NCBI GenBank assembly: GCA_030248065.1
Contig: JASAMV010005429.1
Location: 89,297-153,296, forward strand
Direction: 5' to 3'
DNA: 64,000 nucleotides
Origin: Rhynchonema sp. JSB1_4
Taxonomy: Eukaryota > Nematoda > Chromadorea > Monhysterida > Xyalidae
Under the pieces are notes generated by a model. It saw only the letters and a list, made by a program, of their open reading frames with translations. It had not been told where the DNA came from and did no database searches. A program made the position numbers and the translations under genes. Positions 12,872 through 32,586 of the stretch are shown here, in pieces (the stretch's first letter is position 1; the number at the start of each line of letters is the position of its first letter).

Positions 12872-14674
12872 TCAATTCGGTATCTCAGGCAAATGTCCGG
12901 GCAATTGGTCGTGTGGAATCGATGGGAAACTGATAGAATCGATTGGTGGATTGGCCAAGAATTGCTCGCGTTCAGATGCAGCCAGAAATGAACTCAGCTG
13001 ATCGGCGTGTAGCTGCTGCTCGCGACGGGCCTGTGATGTTGACATGATATCAATCTGTTAATCAAACAGTGTTCAGATGCGTATTGAATTTTGACGAAGC
13101 ACTAACCTTTCCTTTGGATCAACAAGATCGTAATATACATCAACGGGTGCTATTCACAGACACAATCAATTGCTTTGAAAGTGCTTTGGACGATTATTAT
13201 ATAAAGTCGAGCTACGCGAGCACAAACTTTCCAAAATATTTTTGGGTTGATAAGTATAACTCCTGCACAGCCGCGTTGTGGCTCCTGTCACACGTGGCAA
13301 GGGTTTCGCTCGGTTGAGTATATGTTTTAGTCAACTCCAACGTGGATTTTTCATGTAAGCTATTTAACAAAGGTCAAGTATTTTTCTGCGGGGCCAGAGC
13401 TTGTGCTCGCACAGATTGACTTATACTACATAGAAATCGCCTGCAAACCAGGTAAATGAGCAATGCTAACGCATCAAAAACCATCATAAAGCTCGACTCG
13501 CTTCATCAACCATCAGGGCACATACCTGTTCCCTCTCAGCGTCCCCAATTGCGTCCACGGGTGACAGTTGTTGTCCGTAATTGACGACTACATTTGATGT
13601 GTCCAGCACCAGTCCTCCGTTCAACGGGAATCGAACGCCGAGTCCGTTGCGATCGACCGGGATCGGGAAATCCAGCTCACCAGCGAAACCGGCGTTGTTG
13701 CCCGAGTTGACCTGATGTTTCACAATGTGACGTGATCTGCCTGATTTAGCAAGACAAACAAGTTTGAGAAGCAACGCACCTCGGCGCCAACACCGACGTT
13801 TGCAACGAACGGATTGCAGAACGGTGGTTTACATCTGAGCGGTTTATAGTCGCCGGGTAATGTGACAACCGGCAAGTTCGGGGCAGCAGCTGCATATGCA
13901 AAAGAAAATGTTATTTTGGTAAGAAGTTGCTTCGTCTGAATTCTAACTGATTGGAAACACTCACCACGCGCAGCGAGGAACTCCGGACTCTGGGCCAACT
14001 TTGCCAGCGAACCGTGATTGAGATTCAATGGATTTAATGGATTGATCAGATGGCCGTAGCCAACCTGAGTAAGAAAAAAGATTTTCTACCAGTGTTTGTT
14101 CTTTTTTGCAATCCAAACAGTGTTCATACCTCGACAGGTGTGAGGAATGTTTCAACTTTTCCCTTCAGATCGAAAAGCCCCCATCCGGGAATTGGCACGT
14201 TGATGAACCCATCGAAGATGTTGTCGTCGGCTGGATTCACCACAACGCCGTTGGTGAATGTGTGCACAAATGGGAATACTGAAACATCACATTGTGTGAC
14301 ATTGGTGCTTTCTTCGATTTATGACTTCCAACCCGGCAATTGGTTTACGTTTACGGCAGCGATATCAACCTCGGTCGTTATCACATAACCATTGATGGAC
14401 AAGGGCGATTGTCTAATTGAGTTCTTTGGTTTCTTACTGTATGCGCACCTGGCGAGTACCCGGATCCACTTCTACCCGGCAACGGTGCTTCAATCTGAGG
14501 CAACACGTAATCCTGTCTGTTTGACTGACGTTTCACACGACGCAGCGCCCGGCCATCTGATCATGGGAAAAATCGATACTTGTTGAATAACGATAAAATT
14601 ATGACAAACCACTGGTATGTACCTGTCAAGCCAAGTAACGCGAATAAGCACACCACTGTCTCCCTCCAAATCAT
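12872..14674 (-). CDS. Secreted protein of unknown family with paired [FL]xxPIP repeats
   Basis: Seven exons join exactly in phase: 14674-14623, 14556-14449, 14278-14130, 14064-13965, 13889-13780, 13711-13526 and 13030-12872, giving 287 residues. The start is a short signal peptide (MIWRETVVCLFALLGLT), followed by a dibasic stretch RRVKR that could be a processing site. The body has two related segments, each with a PIP core: DGFINVPIPGWGLFDLKGK and GELDFPIPVDRNGLGVRFP. Between them lies CKPPFCNPF, the only cysteine pair I see. It looks like a structural or cuticle-type secreted protein, but that is impression only. The acceptor of exon 3 is preceded by GATGTTTCAG, and the motif also lies just upstream of exon 6. 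Confidence 0.6.
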
Positions 14675-15244
14675 CTTGCAACTCGTGAATAAGTTTCACA
14701 GCCGATCGATTTTCGAATTTCAGTCAATTTTGCTAGCGAACAACGCTGGTTATGCCAACGTAGTTTTGTTTAAAAAAATTATTCACATTTATCCGCTCCG
14801 GTGGTGTATGCGAAAACTGGGTACGAACAGTATTGTCTGGATTGAAAAAATGTGGGTGCAGTTTCAGCGCACAATGTATCGTACTCTATGTGCATAAAAG
14901 TCAAATTTTTTTGTTCAGTTCATCATTTTTATCCAGCAGTTGCCTTGTTTTGGGTTTATTACACAACATTTGCATGACAAGATTAGGTCGTGACATCATA
15001 GAATTGTCATTCTGGTCTTAAGAAAAAAATGTGATCTTTAAGTGATGTTTACAAAGTTTTGCATTTTGTAATTTAGAACTGGGGTCAATCAGTGCGCATG
15101 GATGTCGTTGCGTAATACAATTGTGAATACAAATAAAGTTTCATGATCAGATTATTTTCACTTTTACACAAATGCGTCAACATCAACATCAAACGAAAAT
15201 AAAGTTGTAAAAAGTTAAGTGCGCAGAATTTTCAAAATAGAGCA
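14675..15244. other. Intergenic spacer
   Basis: About 570 bp of AT-rich sequence lies between the end of the STRA6-like gene and the start of the secreted-protein gene, both on the minus strand. I see no gene or repeat in it. It should contain the downstream gene's promoter. Confidence 0.4.
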
Positions 15245-20954
<5,710 letters not shown>

Positions 20955-20955
<1 letters not shown>

Positions 20956-23900
20956 TATAACCGAAGCAGTATAACGTATTGGGCAATCATAGGCACACAG
21001 ACACTTATGAAAATCTTGAGCTGGAAGAGAACGTCATTACTTCTGGTCGATGATTCAGCGCCGCCTGTGCTTGTCTTCACGCTCATTATCGCTGCTTTGG
21101 CTGCAACAAATTGGTCTTAATTTTATTCACATAGGTTTCTGGTTTTGTTTTGAATACCTATCCACAATTTTTAGAATCTTCAATTTGAACGCAACTAACC
21201 AGGCATGCTGAACTGATAGCTGGCAAAGAAGCCGGTGGCGTCGAATATGGCGTTGGCATGGAAGACCATCCTGAAATAGTTGGATTCGGATTCAATCGGC
21301 TGATATTTCATCGGCGTTTCGGTGCCGCAGAATCGTTTGTTGGTTCGGTCCTCGGTTTGATAGTTGCTGAATATGATGTAGTCGGACTGCGTGTCGTTGT
21401 GGCAACTGTAAGGCGACATTCATTGTTGGAATGAAATCATATCCGCGAAATGTATGGTAACGATGCTCTACCATCTACCAAGTCGGGTTGCTATAGGAAC
21501 TGAATGAGCTTCGAATGTGTAGTGCTTTGAGCTGTTGTGTGATTTTGAGCTTTGGCTTGCTCAAATTGCGTCAAGATGAACTTTCTTGGAATTCGGTTAA
21601 ACATGTGCAAAGTGCAGGATCTCGGAGCTGTAGGCGAACGATTCCTAACCCAACCGAAAATACGTCTGATGTGGCTATGTATGCCGCGCATGCTATTGAA
21701 CACGGGAATCACTCGAGTTTCAATCAGAAACGCGAAAAATCCACTCACTGTTTATATCCTTCGACATCGAAGTAAGTGAAGTGAATTCGGACTTTTTCGC
21801 CGGTTTTGCCGTGAAATTCGTAATGACAATCAGTCTGTCGAGGGTAGTAACCCGGATAATTGGGCGAATAGAGAGAGCCATTGGTGGCCACCGAACTGTT
21901 GAACTCGAAACCACACGCTGCAACAGAATGGCTGATTTGGGGCTGAAGTCATTTGTTGAACACACATAAACTTACGATGTTTCGGGTCTCGAACGAGGCC
22001 CTTGATGCCGAAGTTCGTCACGAAACGATATGTGAATTTGTAGCGATAGAAACTGCCGGTGTGACGGATGACCGCTGGAGATTTGAAGACAAAATCCAGC
22101 TGAAAAGAGGATCTGATTTAGAGAAAACTGACAACGTGGCGGTTGAAGAAACGCGTACCGTGAGATAGTTTTCACTGGACATCAACTGCGGCGGGGTGTT
22201 GTTGCCACAGAAGGTGTCGATTTCGGATAGTCGATCACCAATCATCACATATGCGATCATGTGATCGTTCTCGCCTCGACATCTGCATTCATTATGTAAG
22301 ACTTGTAGGGTGCAGACGTTAAAACCTCAAACATCACTTTCATCGATAGAAATCTAACAGAAACGGCGGCATGCCCTACCTTTGTCTTCCAGCATGTTCG
22401 TTGTGGTCGGCTTGATCAGACGGTAAGAACATGTTGAACTCGTGAAATATGATCTGGACTCGCTCGGAGTCTTTCGATCGGAAACTGAAATGATGTGCAA
22501 AATAACTGAAACAATTGAGGTATTCTTTAGAAATATCCGTGACCGACCTGTAGGTGCACTTTTTGTCCGACACATAACTGGCCGGATACCCTGGGCTCGT
22601 GATCTGTCCACCGTAGTCACCAGCGGTGCTGCTGTGGTATTCGTTGCAATCGTCGTCTGAAAGGCAGCTTGATCTTAAAAGGTCATGCGGGATCGATGTT
22701 TAAAGTTTACAGATATCGCTACCTAATACCTAATGTACATGCTAAAACTCCTGCGTGTGCCGACCTATATGTAGCCATGGCTAGGTGTCTGAGAACGTTG
22801 ATTTCGGACTCCAATAATACGTACAATCCAAGAATAACGCGACTTGTATTTGCTCTTCAGGCCCCATTCATGTACACCAACCATAATCGGGTTCGACAAA
22901 TTCTTTGACTTTCATGCGACCCCTTGTTCGCTGATTAGAACCTCGTCTAGCAGCCCCAACGGTGGATGCATGTTGATGCTGAGCGACACACGAACTCAGC
23001 AATGCAAGTGGGCCAATAAGTAGCACGGATTGTAAGCGCATAATGTTGTTTCGTCTGTTGCAATTGACAATCTACTCAATAGGCAATCGGTTTACGTTTG
23101 CAGGAAGACTGCACACCAGCAGCACAACGGCAAAAAAATCGAGAAGGCAACGCCCATGGTCTATACCTAACGAAACATCGACAAGCTAAAAACACCGATG
23201 TCATTTGGTGGACAAAAGTAATCAACTCCGGGAACGTTCGACACAGCGCAGACGTGACAGTCACAGATCTTGCGGATGGGACTTTTGGGAAATTATCTAA
23301 CAATTATATGGTTGTTGTTGGAGCTGAATCCAGCTCAGTGAGATCCTTTAAACTGGTTTCGGTTCCTGAACTTGGACCCTGGACAAACAAAGGAACAAGA
23401 GATGACAGCCACAAATTATGTGAGCTTTTGGAAATCCATGATCTGCATTTTGTTTCTGCTTGCGTGCTATCCTGAGGGAATTTTAGAGAACCTCGGTGCA
23501 AACATGCTTTGAAATGAGTTTTCTGTGAGAACCAACTGACACCATGATAGAAGGACTATGGTGGGGCACAAAAGTTAAATCAATACCAGTTGGAGCCAGC
23601 TAAATGCAAATGTAATATACATACATTAGATGAGTTCATTGTACGATGTTGCTGAACGCAAATCCTACATACGGTGTAGGCATCTCAACTACCGCATAGA
23701 ATATCTCGTCCAAGTTTGTAAGGTCGCTCGCAACAGCCTTCTGAGCACAAAAGAATACGGAAAACGGAACAGCGAAAAAGCGAACCGAAAACCATGATTG
23801 AAGTATCCACTCGGTCATGAAGCTAATGAACCGAGTTATCAGAAATAACCAGTTTCTTGCTATGGCTATGGCCCTATGTGCTTCGATTGAATATAATCAT

Positions 23901-26900
23901 TGCACCAAAATTTTTAACACATAACAGTATGTACACGAACTTAACCATGTTAGTCAATTAGTAGACATACTGGGTTTCAAACGCCTAGGATGACATTGAA
24001 TGAAGGAACGTTAGCTAGGCAGAGGACACGTAAACAGCACCACTGGAAAAGGTACACATCGCGCTTGCAAGCCTTACATTATAAGTTGACATAGCGTAAC
24101 ATCAAGACATTATTTCTGAGTTTGCTTGGTTGGTCAGCCAAAATATTTTCGGGTTCCTGGTTCGACGCATATACCATGCACATGCTGCCAGCCATGCACT
24201 GCTAACGTGAAATCATGTGTAACACACGTGTGGAAAAGGACAGAGTGTGCAAAGATGTACGCCTGCTTGGCTGAGTGGTGAAAATCTAATTTTTCAGACT
24301 GCTATACCTTGGTGCCTTATGCCTACCTACAGACACTGTACGTCACTCTTGGTCTTGACTCACATTACACGCGCGGAGTCTGCATGGGTCCATAAAAAGG
24401 GAAAGAGCAGACTGGCCAATGAAAGTGGTCGAAATGTTCACGACCACGTTGCATACACGTACACATGTGTGTATGTAGCTACAAGATCATGCAATGCTCC
24501 AAAACGAAGAGGACTGAACGCCTTTATCAATGTTCTTATTAGCCGATCACGAAGCGGAAAGTAGTGGCTAATGCAGCCAGTTCATTATGCCGCCCATGAA
24601 GTAAATACATAAAGGGTGATATTTTTGAAACGGTGTAAAGGTCAGTTGGGTGTAAAGGTCGGTCGAAAGCTCGGTGTGAGAAAGTTCAGTGTAAGCTCGG
24701 CGTAAGCTTGAAACATTGCACGCTGAGCAAGCAGCAGACGCGCGTTTCTAAACGAATGGTCAACTTTGACAGTCTGCTGTGCTAATGTAGATCGTTTGTT
24801 TGCAATCTAGTTCATTTAAGCTGGTTGCAGAAACGTTTTAAAGGAATATTTTTAAGTTGCCTGACATTCCGCCGTGAGGCTATTGAGAAATTGAACATTC
24901 ACTGACGGCGGTACCAAAAAAATTGATGCCGCTAACTGATCGCAGCACGAATTCAAAACGGCTCCATAAAAGGTCACGAAATTTATAAATATCGTTTAAA
25001 AACGCTTGTGCAACCAGCCTAAGCAAACAATATTGCAAACAGACGATTTACACTTGCACAGCAGACTGTCAAAGTTAACCTTTCGTTTAGAAACGCGCGT
25101 CTGCTGCTGGCTCAGCGTGCACTGTTTGAAGCTTACACTGAACTTTTTCACACCGAGCTTTCCACCGACCCTTACACCCAACTGACCTTTACACCGTTTC
25201 AAAAATATCACCCTATAGTCAAATTACACAAGCGCGGGTTCTGAGTTTTTGTCGTGTGGAACATTGACAGCTGTGCTGAGGCCGACTTGGGATTGTGCGA
25301 TGGCAAAGGTTTGGAATGGCGCCCTCGACTCAGCAAGTGCTTTTGTAACAGCCACAGCCGTGTTTGAGCATTTGTCTGGTGAATCTCATCTCAACAGAGG
25401 CACAGAGCTGGTGTTCGCGTGTGCTACGCAGTGTGCTCTTAGTTTCACTATGTTTTACTTCAAAAAACCACTTGTCAAGTAAAACGTCAAGGCTTACATT
25501 TGCCGGGGGATGGCAACGCAGTCGCACCACTTGGCAGGGTTGGTCGCATCATTGATGGGTGTTGTCCGAACGTGTTTGTCTGACTGATGAAGCGGTACTC
25601 GGCCAGAAAACCGCGACCCTGACACATGAATGTGGGTTTAAATAAATTTAATGGATAAAAATCAGTAAAAAAACATTAGCAAATGGAAATGGAAATCGAT
25701 TGCTCACAGTTCGGTCATCGTTTTTTTCACCGAAGAATTGTACAATGGCAACGGGGGTGGATGTGCGAACGGTGGCCAATGGGGCATTGGAACAGATTCG
25801 ACGTAGAATTACCTGGCAATTAAGTATACCGTACATATAAGGTCTATAGGAACTGGAAGCAATGCAATGCTCAGATGTGGTGCGAAATGTAACCTGTTGC
25901 ATGCCTCGTTCACTAGATGCATTCCCGTTGGTTTCGTATCGCTCAAAGATCTTTACTTCGGTCCCATTGTGCTTGCAGCTGGAAACGAATCCAGGTATTA
26001 AAGGGAACAACATCGAAACACAAATTATGTGGTGCAAGCATAATTTAGCACGAACTGTCCGTCGACGAGTGGGAAATCGATTTCGACCATTTTGATCTCA
26101 ACAATTTCGCCAGGTCTGGCCCTGATCAGCCAGTTGCATCGTGTCTGCGACGGGTAGTAATAGGGGTAATCGGGCGACGATATTCGACCACGTCGATGTT
26201 CGGAAGTTGATCGGATAACGTACGTGCACTGATTGGTGGCCACACGCGTGCCAATCGTCTCGAAATCAACTGAAATCCAGTAAACGTTCATCTAAAGTCG
26301 TTTCGTCTGATTTCCTTAGAATGCCCTTAGAACATTGCTGCACTCAGTACATTGTGACTTCACTATGTGCACTGCTTGTGGTGGCACTGCCCTCGCTAGA
26401 CATGTATAGCTGTGACGAAACCCTGTTTATGAGTTTGCACGCAGGGATGTTACAGCCCAGCTTGTATCTGCTGGGCAAATTTGCCAGAGGCGTTCGCACT
26501 GGCGAGCCATGGCACCTCGGCCTGTCTGTGAAAGCAGGGCGAAACAGACGAACATTACTGCACCCAGTACTTAAATGACTAACACCGAAATTATTACCTT
26601 TATTCAGGAACCGATAGGTGCCAATGAATCCCTGATTGGTGCTGAGATCCTGTTCACTGTCCGAATGAAACTCGATCACCAACGCGCTGCTGCGTGAGTA
26701 GAACTTTTGATTCTGGCGAATCTCGCGTCCGCAGAATTCGTTCTGCCATTTCGACTTTTCGTTGACGGCTGCCATGTCGAGGTCTTGGAAGATGCGCACA
26801 AAGTCGAAACATCTGTGAACAGCAATGTTAGGCGGGTATGTGTCCGATAGAGTGGATCACAAGGTAATCTAGTGGACAACTTACAATTGCAACAACCCTT

Positions 26901-27326
26901 TAACACCGCCTGTTTTTTGTGGCAGTCAGAATGACGACAGTTACATAAGATGTACAGTAAACATGACGAACTTGTTATTTGACGCGCGTGGCTGGAGTGC
27001 GAACACATGGAATTCTATCTCAATGATTTCGCCGGGTCGACCAACGAACGAATACAACAGACACGATATGTCACTGTCGTAGGGCGACGGGAAGTTGGGC
27101 GATGCAAACGTGCCGTTGGTGCGCTCCGCTTGGAAACCATCGTAGGTCAGACACACGCAGCCTGCAAATCACCACATCGAGACTGTATTGAAATAATTAC
27201 TCAAATCGACAATAGCTACCTAATTAAGAAAGGTCTTTGTGGATGCTGACCTGGATTCACCGCTGTCGTCGTCAGCAGTCCAGCATCGAGCGATACCGTC
27301 GCCAACGTTGCGATGTACAGCAACAT
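20955..27326 (-). CDS. Multi-CUB-domain cell-surface protein (four CUB domains)
   Basis: CUB domains are extracellular beta-sandwich binding modules. Exons on the minus strand: 27326-27251 (signal peptide [18 protein letters not shown]), 27161-26972 and 26812-26598 (CUB1; [13 protein letters not shown] ... GFIGTYRF), 26269-26056, 25978-25894, 25812-25708 and 25618-25498 (CUB2; [18 protein letters not shown] ... [10 protein letters not shown]). After a 2.8-kb intron come 22656-22548 and following exons (CUB3; [10 protein letters not shown] ... [18 protein letters not shown]). CUB4 lies at about 21940-21190 ([16 protein letters not shown] ... [11 protein letters not shown]). The last exon (about 21100-20955) ends in a hydrophobic segment [17 protein letters not shown] right at the stop, preceded by a Ser/Gly-rich stretch. 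That fits a GPI-anchor signal or a tail anchor. I saw no protease, LDLa or EGF domain. CUB1 and CUB2 share the same internal GTTCGT donor, pointing to domain duplication. Confidence 0.8.
24612..25215. mobile_element. Non-autonomous element with about 230-bp inverted arms, TA target
   Basis: Arms 24612-24850 and about 24985-25215 are near-complementary. They start AGGGTGATATTTTTGAAACG and contain the repeated phrase GTGTAAAGGTC. Both ends are flanked by TA (24610-24611 and 25216-25217), as for Tc1/mariner-type elements. The first base of the two ends differs (A versus T). There is no transposase frame. It sits in the long intron of the multi-CUB gene. Confidence 0.7.
26331..26572 (+). repeat. 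Dispersed 220-240 bp repeat, copy A
   Basis: The unit runs from a CTGCACTCAGTACATTGTGA-like start to a CACCCAGTAC end. It contains GTGACGAAACCCTGTTTATG and GGCAAATTTGCCAGAGGCG. The same unit occurs at 36526-36745 (+) and 42712-42955 (-), with a partial tandem copy to 43040. Both ends of this copy carry nearly the same 18-bp direct repeat, as expected of a unit cut from a tandem array. It interrupts an intron of the multi-CUB gene. Confidence 0.75.
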
Positions 27327-30300
27327 CTGCAAACAATTCGACTGTATGTAATTGGTACTGCGCAAGAATGCTGCACGTGGTTTATAACCTGTATCACTAA
27401 TACCATAAATGGTTTAAAGTGGCTTGTTGCACTATTTGATGCTGAATGAGCACTCAGTCAAAGGAATGCTGGTATGTATCTCTGTGGTCTGACAGTACGG
27501 CCTACGGAAGTACATGTATGTATGTATGTACTGTGCTGTAATGGGCATAAAATAAAAAAATCCCCGCATTTCCACAAAAGTATATTTGCTTTCTGCAGTA
27601 TCCCAGGACCTTTATCAGGGTCTCCATGCATAGGAACCAAAGGTCAACCATTAGTCGACCTCAATAACAGCTGTTTACGTACCAAAATCAGCTGCGACGG
27701 ATGTGCCATTGTCAAACGATCGTCGAATGAAAGTACGGGGCAGGCGACGGCGAGTTTTACGAATAATGTTTCTGTCAACATTTTTTAGAGCGTGGAAAAC
27801 ATGTGCACACAGTTAAAAGGCGCGTTGGGCTCCTACTTATAGCACGGACGCAGACCAATTCAAAGTTGCAGAACTGCTTCAAGCAATAGGACGACACGCT
27901 TTGAGCAGGAAGTTGGTGGAAAACCAAATCTTGTTTAACGAGCTTTTCACGCCCGCTTTCACAACCGTTACTGTTAGTGCGAGCAAAAGGCTCTGCTAGA
28001 TAATGTATGGTACCAGTTATTCGCTTACTTTAATGTACATCGAAGTACTTGATCTACAGCATAATAATCATGATACATACAGTAGCAGTCCGACAAAAGT
28101 TGCAAGCAGAACTGAGCAATGAAAATCACTTTGCCATCGCCATCTTGTTCGCAGTCCTCAAGCTGCTTTGATTGGCAGCAGCATTGTACAGAGCCTGATG
28201 TCCTCAACAACAACAACTGACGATGCGCGCTCGCTGAGTTTGTCAGCATATGAAGTCGCAAAATGGACACACAAAATCATTTTTCATCAGTTACTGTCCT
28301 GCACCCTCTGGTTTCGCCTGCTGGGAGTTCCCAACGACTCCTTCAGAACATGCTGCCAAGAATTTCACAACAAGTGCGAGACAGATCGGTGCTTTTGTGT
28401 GGCGCCCGACTGACGAAAAGCCTTTCATGTGCAGCTTGCTGATGCTTTCACGAAGGAAGGACTTACAACTTATACATACCGTGGGTTAACAATGCCAAAC
28501 TGAGTGCAGCACACACATGCACTCATACTGCGTGTCTGCGTTGGTCCAGCAGGACTGGCGGAGGTTTGGGATGAACCAATTTTACAGGCAATTTGCGACA
28601 AACTTACCATACACATGTCTGCACACGACAAGTTTATGACGCCACTCTCAGACGAAGAAATGGGAGCTTACAAAGGGTCTTGCCACGACTACTTGATTCT
28701 CAAAGGGTATGCTTACACACGGTACAGTACTTCAAAAATTGTAAGTGGTATTGCAGTGTGCAGCACGATTTTTGCAGTCTTGATGAACCAGGCAAGCTCA
28801 TAACATCCACCAGTTTCAAACCATTTATCGAACGGTTGGCACCTGCGAACGTATTAGAGGGACTGGAACGTGTTTATGGCTCGTCCTCCTGGCACGACCA
28901 CGAACACGGTCGGAGAATAAAAAGCGTCGTTGGTATGTACATACTAACGTATCGGTAGGAAAAACGACTGTGTCCAATTTCGGATGAAGCACGTTGCAAA
29001 AATATGAACCCACCTTGGTGGCGGTACACGATAAATTGCAGCCGCTCTGAACTCCCATCTCAATTATGCCCACAAACCCACTTGAAAGGACCATTTGCCT
29101 CCATTTTCATACCTGCTTTCAGGAAATTGCCACTGGACAGCGTCACATCGAATAGTTCTTGCGTGTGGATGCAAAATTTGAACGGTGATGATCGTATATT
29201 ACCATGTCTTCATTGTGGTCATTGATTCAAAGTGAAGTGACTGATGACCGTCCGCATTCCTTCGTTTTTTTCTTAAAACTGATGTCGGTCTTTCGGCACG
29301 AAGCTCAGTTTCAAATGGCAGTTCAGCGAAAACAATTAAATTTGAATTCAATTTAATATTATACAGAAGCTGTTTCAAGCAAAAAGTCTCAACAACTTTA
29401 TTCTTTTACCAACAATCGTCCTGCATTATAAAGTATTATCTACCTCCGTGTGATTACATGGTCGTGCTAATCCTGTAATAATCTACGAATGGATGAATAT
29501 CACAACATGTGTATTTCGCAAGCTATAGTGATATGCAGAGAATTTTCAAAATAGTACGAGGTCGGACAAGGGGGTGGGAGCACTCGTGCTGTTTTCACAA
29601 TGCACATGCCGTCTGAATGGATGACATGGGACTTACATACTAAATAGAAACATCATGCACATGGCCTTACAATCAGAAAAGGGCGTAAGATAAGCAAAGG
29701 AGGATGGTCCCAGCTATAAGTACATAATGTTTCGTAGTTGAAAAATCAACAAAACTATACGCGCAGAACCGAACAGGACATGAAGGACTAACATCAAAAC
29801 AAAGCCGACCATGCGCCATTGCAATCACTGAAGCGTGTGTGACTGTGATGGGTTGTTCTGCTGCACGTCTGTCTCATAGAGGTACCGAAACAAGAACGAA
29901 GTTCGGAACAGCATGGTCAATTCTCCATTTCTTACACATATACATAGCTGTACATATATACATACATACAACTAAATGATGGTCAGTTTTCTTGGGATCT
30001 TGAAATATAGCAGTAGTACGCCCAGTGCGAACCACTAGAATTTTATTTATTCATTTTGTATTGAATGCTGCACTGCATCTGTCAAGCGCGCTGGTGGTCG
30101 GTCACTATGGTCTTAAATAAAGTGCGTGGTCAGGCACAAACGCTTCTGGCGTCAAATACAGCATTAAATCATCACGTGCATACACACGGATGATGGGAAA
30201 CACCACAAAGCCATTAAGGTACATACCTACAGGACAGCTCTATTCATGTGAGCATGGTTGGTATTAAGAAGTGTAGTGCCTGCATATACAACGGAAATTG

Positions 30301-32586
30301 ACTCGAGCTTTGGCGACACTTTTAATGTCAAAAATAACACCATGGCATGTTTTGCCGGCAGCCCAGTGTGTTCGATCATACTTGTCTTTAAACCAGTTTA
30401 GGCACCGTCGAGGGATTGGACACGTAACTTTGGTTCCCAAAGTATACCACACAGTATGTCCCTTTTATTTTCAAGCAATGTGTTCAGTGTGCGATCCATG
30501 AGTCGGTGAAGCGGACCAGTGAGCCCCGGGTGGGGTGAAGGGTCCCAAACGCTTGAGCGGCAAAAATGATATATTCGAGCGTCGTGTCAAAGTCACAAAG
30601 AAACGCTTGCTGTGTTTGTGCTGTGCTGTGGCGTGTATTGTGTCTTGCTGTGTGGCTGAGGGGAGTTCAAATTCTGTGTGGCGCCTCTGCCAACGTTTGT
30701 TTCGTCCCTATGCACATGCAGTTGCATCAAAAGTTGGGACACAATCCAGTTAAAACTTGGCACAACGGACATAGTGTGACGACATTGTTAGGTGAACTGT
30801 GGCAGGTGTAAAGAAACATGACGTCAATCCAGACCTGTTGTCCGCAAATAATACATTGACGTGTGAACACCTCCAGATACATTATATACAGTACGTACAT
30901 ACCTACAGTACACCCACACCCAGATGAGCTGGATACACCTCTTCAAAAATCCGGTGGTCTTGTTCCTTGTCCTGCTTACAAACCTGCGCATTTTTTGTCC
31001 CATGTCAAGCGTTTGCGTTTGTTTTCCAGTTTTTCCATCCAACGGTAACGTGTTTTATAGCGTACATAGGTGTCCCAATGCATGCATGATAGCGCCCAAA
31101 AAGAGGCAGAGAGCGCCTCAGCACGCGCCGATAAACTTTAACGCGCGTCGTCTTTGCGTTTTGACTGCATCGGACCAACGACAAAGAAAAATGTTGGTCG
31201 CTGCGGGACGCACGCTGCGTACTATCGAGTTGGAATACTATGGCACGCAAAGCTGGGGTGTTTTATCATCACACACAGTCTCTGGATTTTTAGGGTACAC
31301 GTTCGTCGCGACAAAATACTTCATTGACAAGGCTCGTTCGACCAACAAAACATTCCAAATTGAGTCAGTTTGGATTTCAGCAGCCCAGATCGGAGCAGCG
31401 CATGTCCCATGTTCCATTTGCTTGAGCGTCATGCTGCAGAGATCGAAAATTTACTTCGGTTACTGTTCTCACAGGAGAGCACCAATTGTGCCCAAACTTT
31501 AAGTGCGCGTTAACAAGGTTTTCCGGCTCGAGAAATTCGATAGTGCCATTTCATTGGTTTCTTGCAAAAAACAGCAGCCAGGTGGCGGTTTGTTTCGATC
31601 AAAACCCCTGGATGTGCCCGAAAAGCGACAACACTAGTAAAAACGTAGAACTGACAAAAAAACTGCAGTGCCAGACAAGAAGTGTCGTTGGTTTCGTCCC
31701 AACAACGTGGTGGCAAACAGTACAAGCATTTTTGCTTTTTGTGAGACCGCAATGCGCGCGACAATCTTTGTACACCATTTTTGGGGATTTCCATTTTGGC
31801 ACAAACTCAACTCGGACAACAAATTGGAATCGGAAGGCAAGTCGTGCCGCATATCTGGCGGGAATGTCGGGCCTTGATTCCCATCCAATAATATTGAAGG
31901 GCATTGGTTTCACAGCAAAATCGTCTTCCTGGCGGGCCCGAACGATATCTGGTTGCTGCTGCTTGTACAGTAATAGCTTCACTTGTACAGTATAATTGGA
32001 GTGGGCTAGGCCTGAGTCGCCACGCTTGGGCTTGCCCGAAAATAATTATCTGTCGCAAATTCATTGAACGTGGTGAATAAAAACCTACTCACACACAGCA
32101 TTTTGTGTGACTTACAGGTACTGTATGTACATTGCTTGAAATGTTTACCGTTTAAAACATGTTTTACTCCATACGGTTTTGAGTCAAAACGTGCGTCTGA
32201 ATTCAACGACGCATAATCTACATATTTTCGGGATAGTCGAATAGATAGGCACGTAACCAGTATGGTTTCATACGCGGCATTGCGTTTTTTGTCTGTAGGC
32301 ATATATGCACCAGATGCAAGTTGTCGCGCTTTGGCAGCTTCTGCATTCCGCGTTTATATACTCACCTTTGCGGAATTTTGAATTTCTGCAACTAAACTTA
32401 TGCTTTTGGTCAAACATGTCAGTTGCTGTTTGCGTTAACACGCAACATTTGAGGTCAGCACGCTGGAAGTTGTCATCGTCACGCAAGCACGCACCATTCC
32501 GCAAAGGTGAGCAGATAAACACGGAATGCGGAATGCAGAAATTTATGTACCATTCCGCATTTATCTGATCGCAGCCTTAATCTGGC
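27327..32586. other. Long intergenic region with simple repeats
   Basis: No exon chain could be recognised on either strand in these 5.3 kb. Short (TACA)n runs (around 27510-27530 and 29935-29970) and scattered short frames are present. The promoter of the multi-CUB gene should lie just above 27326. A hairpin element lies at 32341-32538. Confidence 0.5.
32341..32538. mobile_element. Hairpin MITE with about 34-bp terminal inverted repeats
   Basis: The left end CTGCATTCCGCGTTTATA followed by CTCACCTTTGCGGAAT is mirrored at the right end (ATTCCGCAAAGGTGAG ... GGAATGCAG). Part of its interior (AACACGCAACATTTGAGGTC, GCTGGAAGTTGTCATC) recurs at about 38900-38945, showing a dispersed family. No coding capacity. 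Confidence 0.65.

Noticed and set aside
23098..23475. 125-codon plus-strand frame in the multi-CUB intron
   Set aside because: No recognisable motif, no splice partners, and composition like the surrounding intron.
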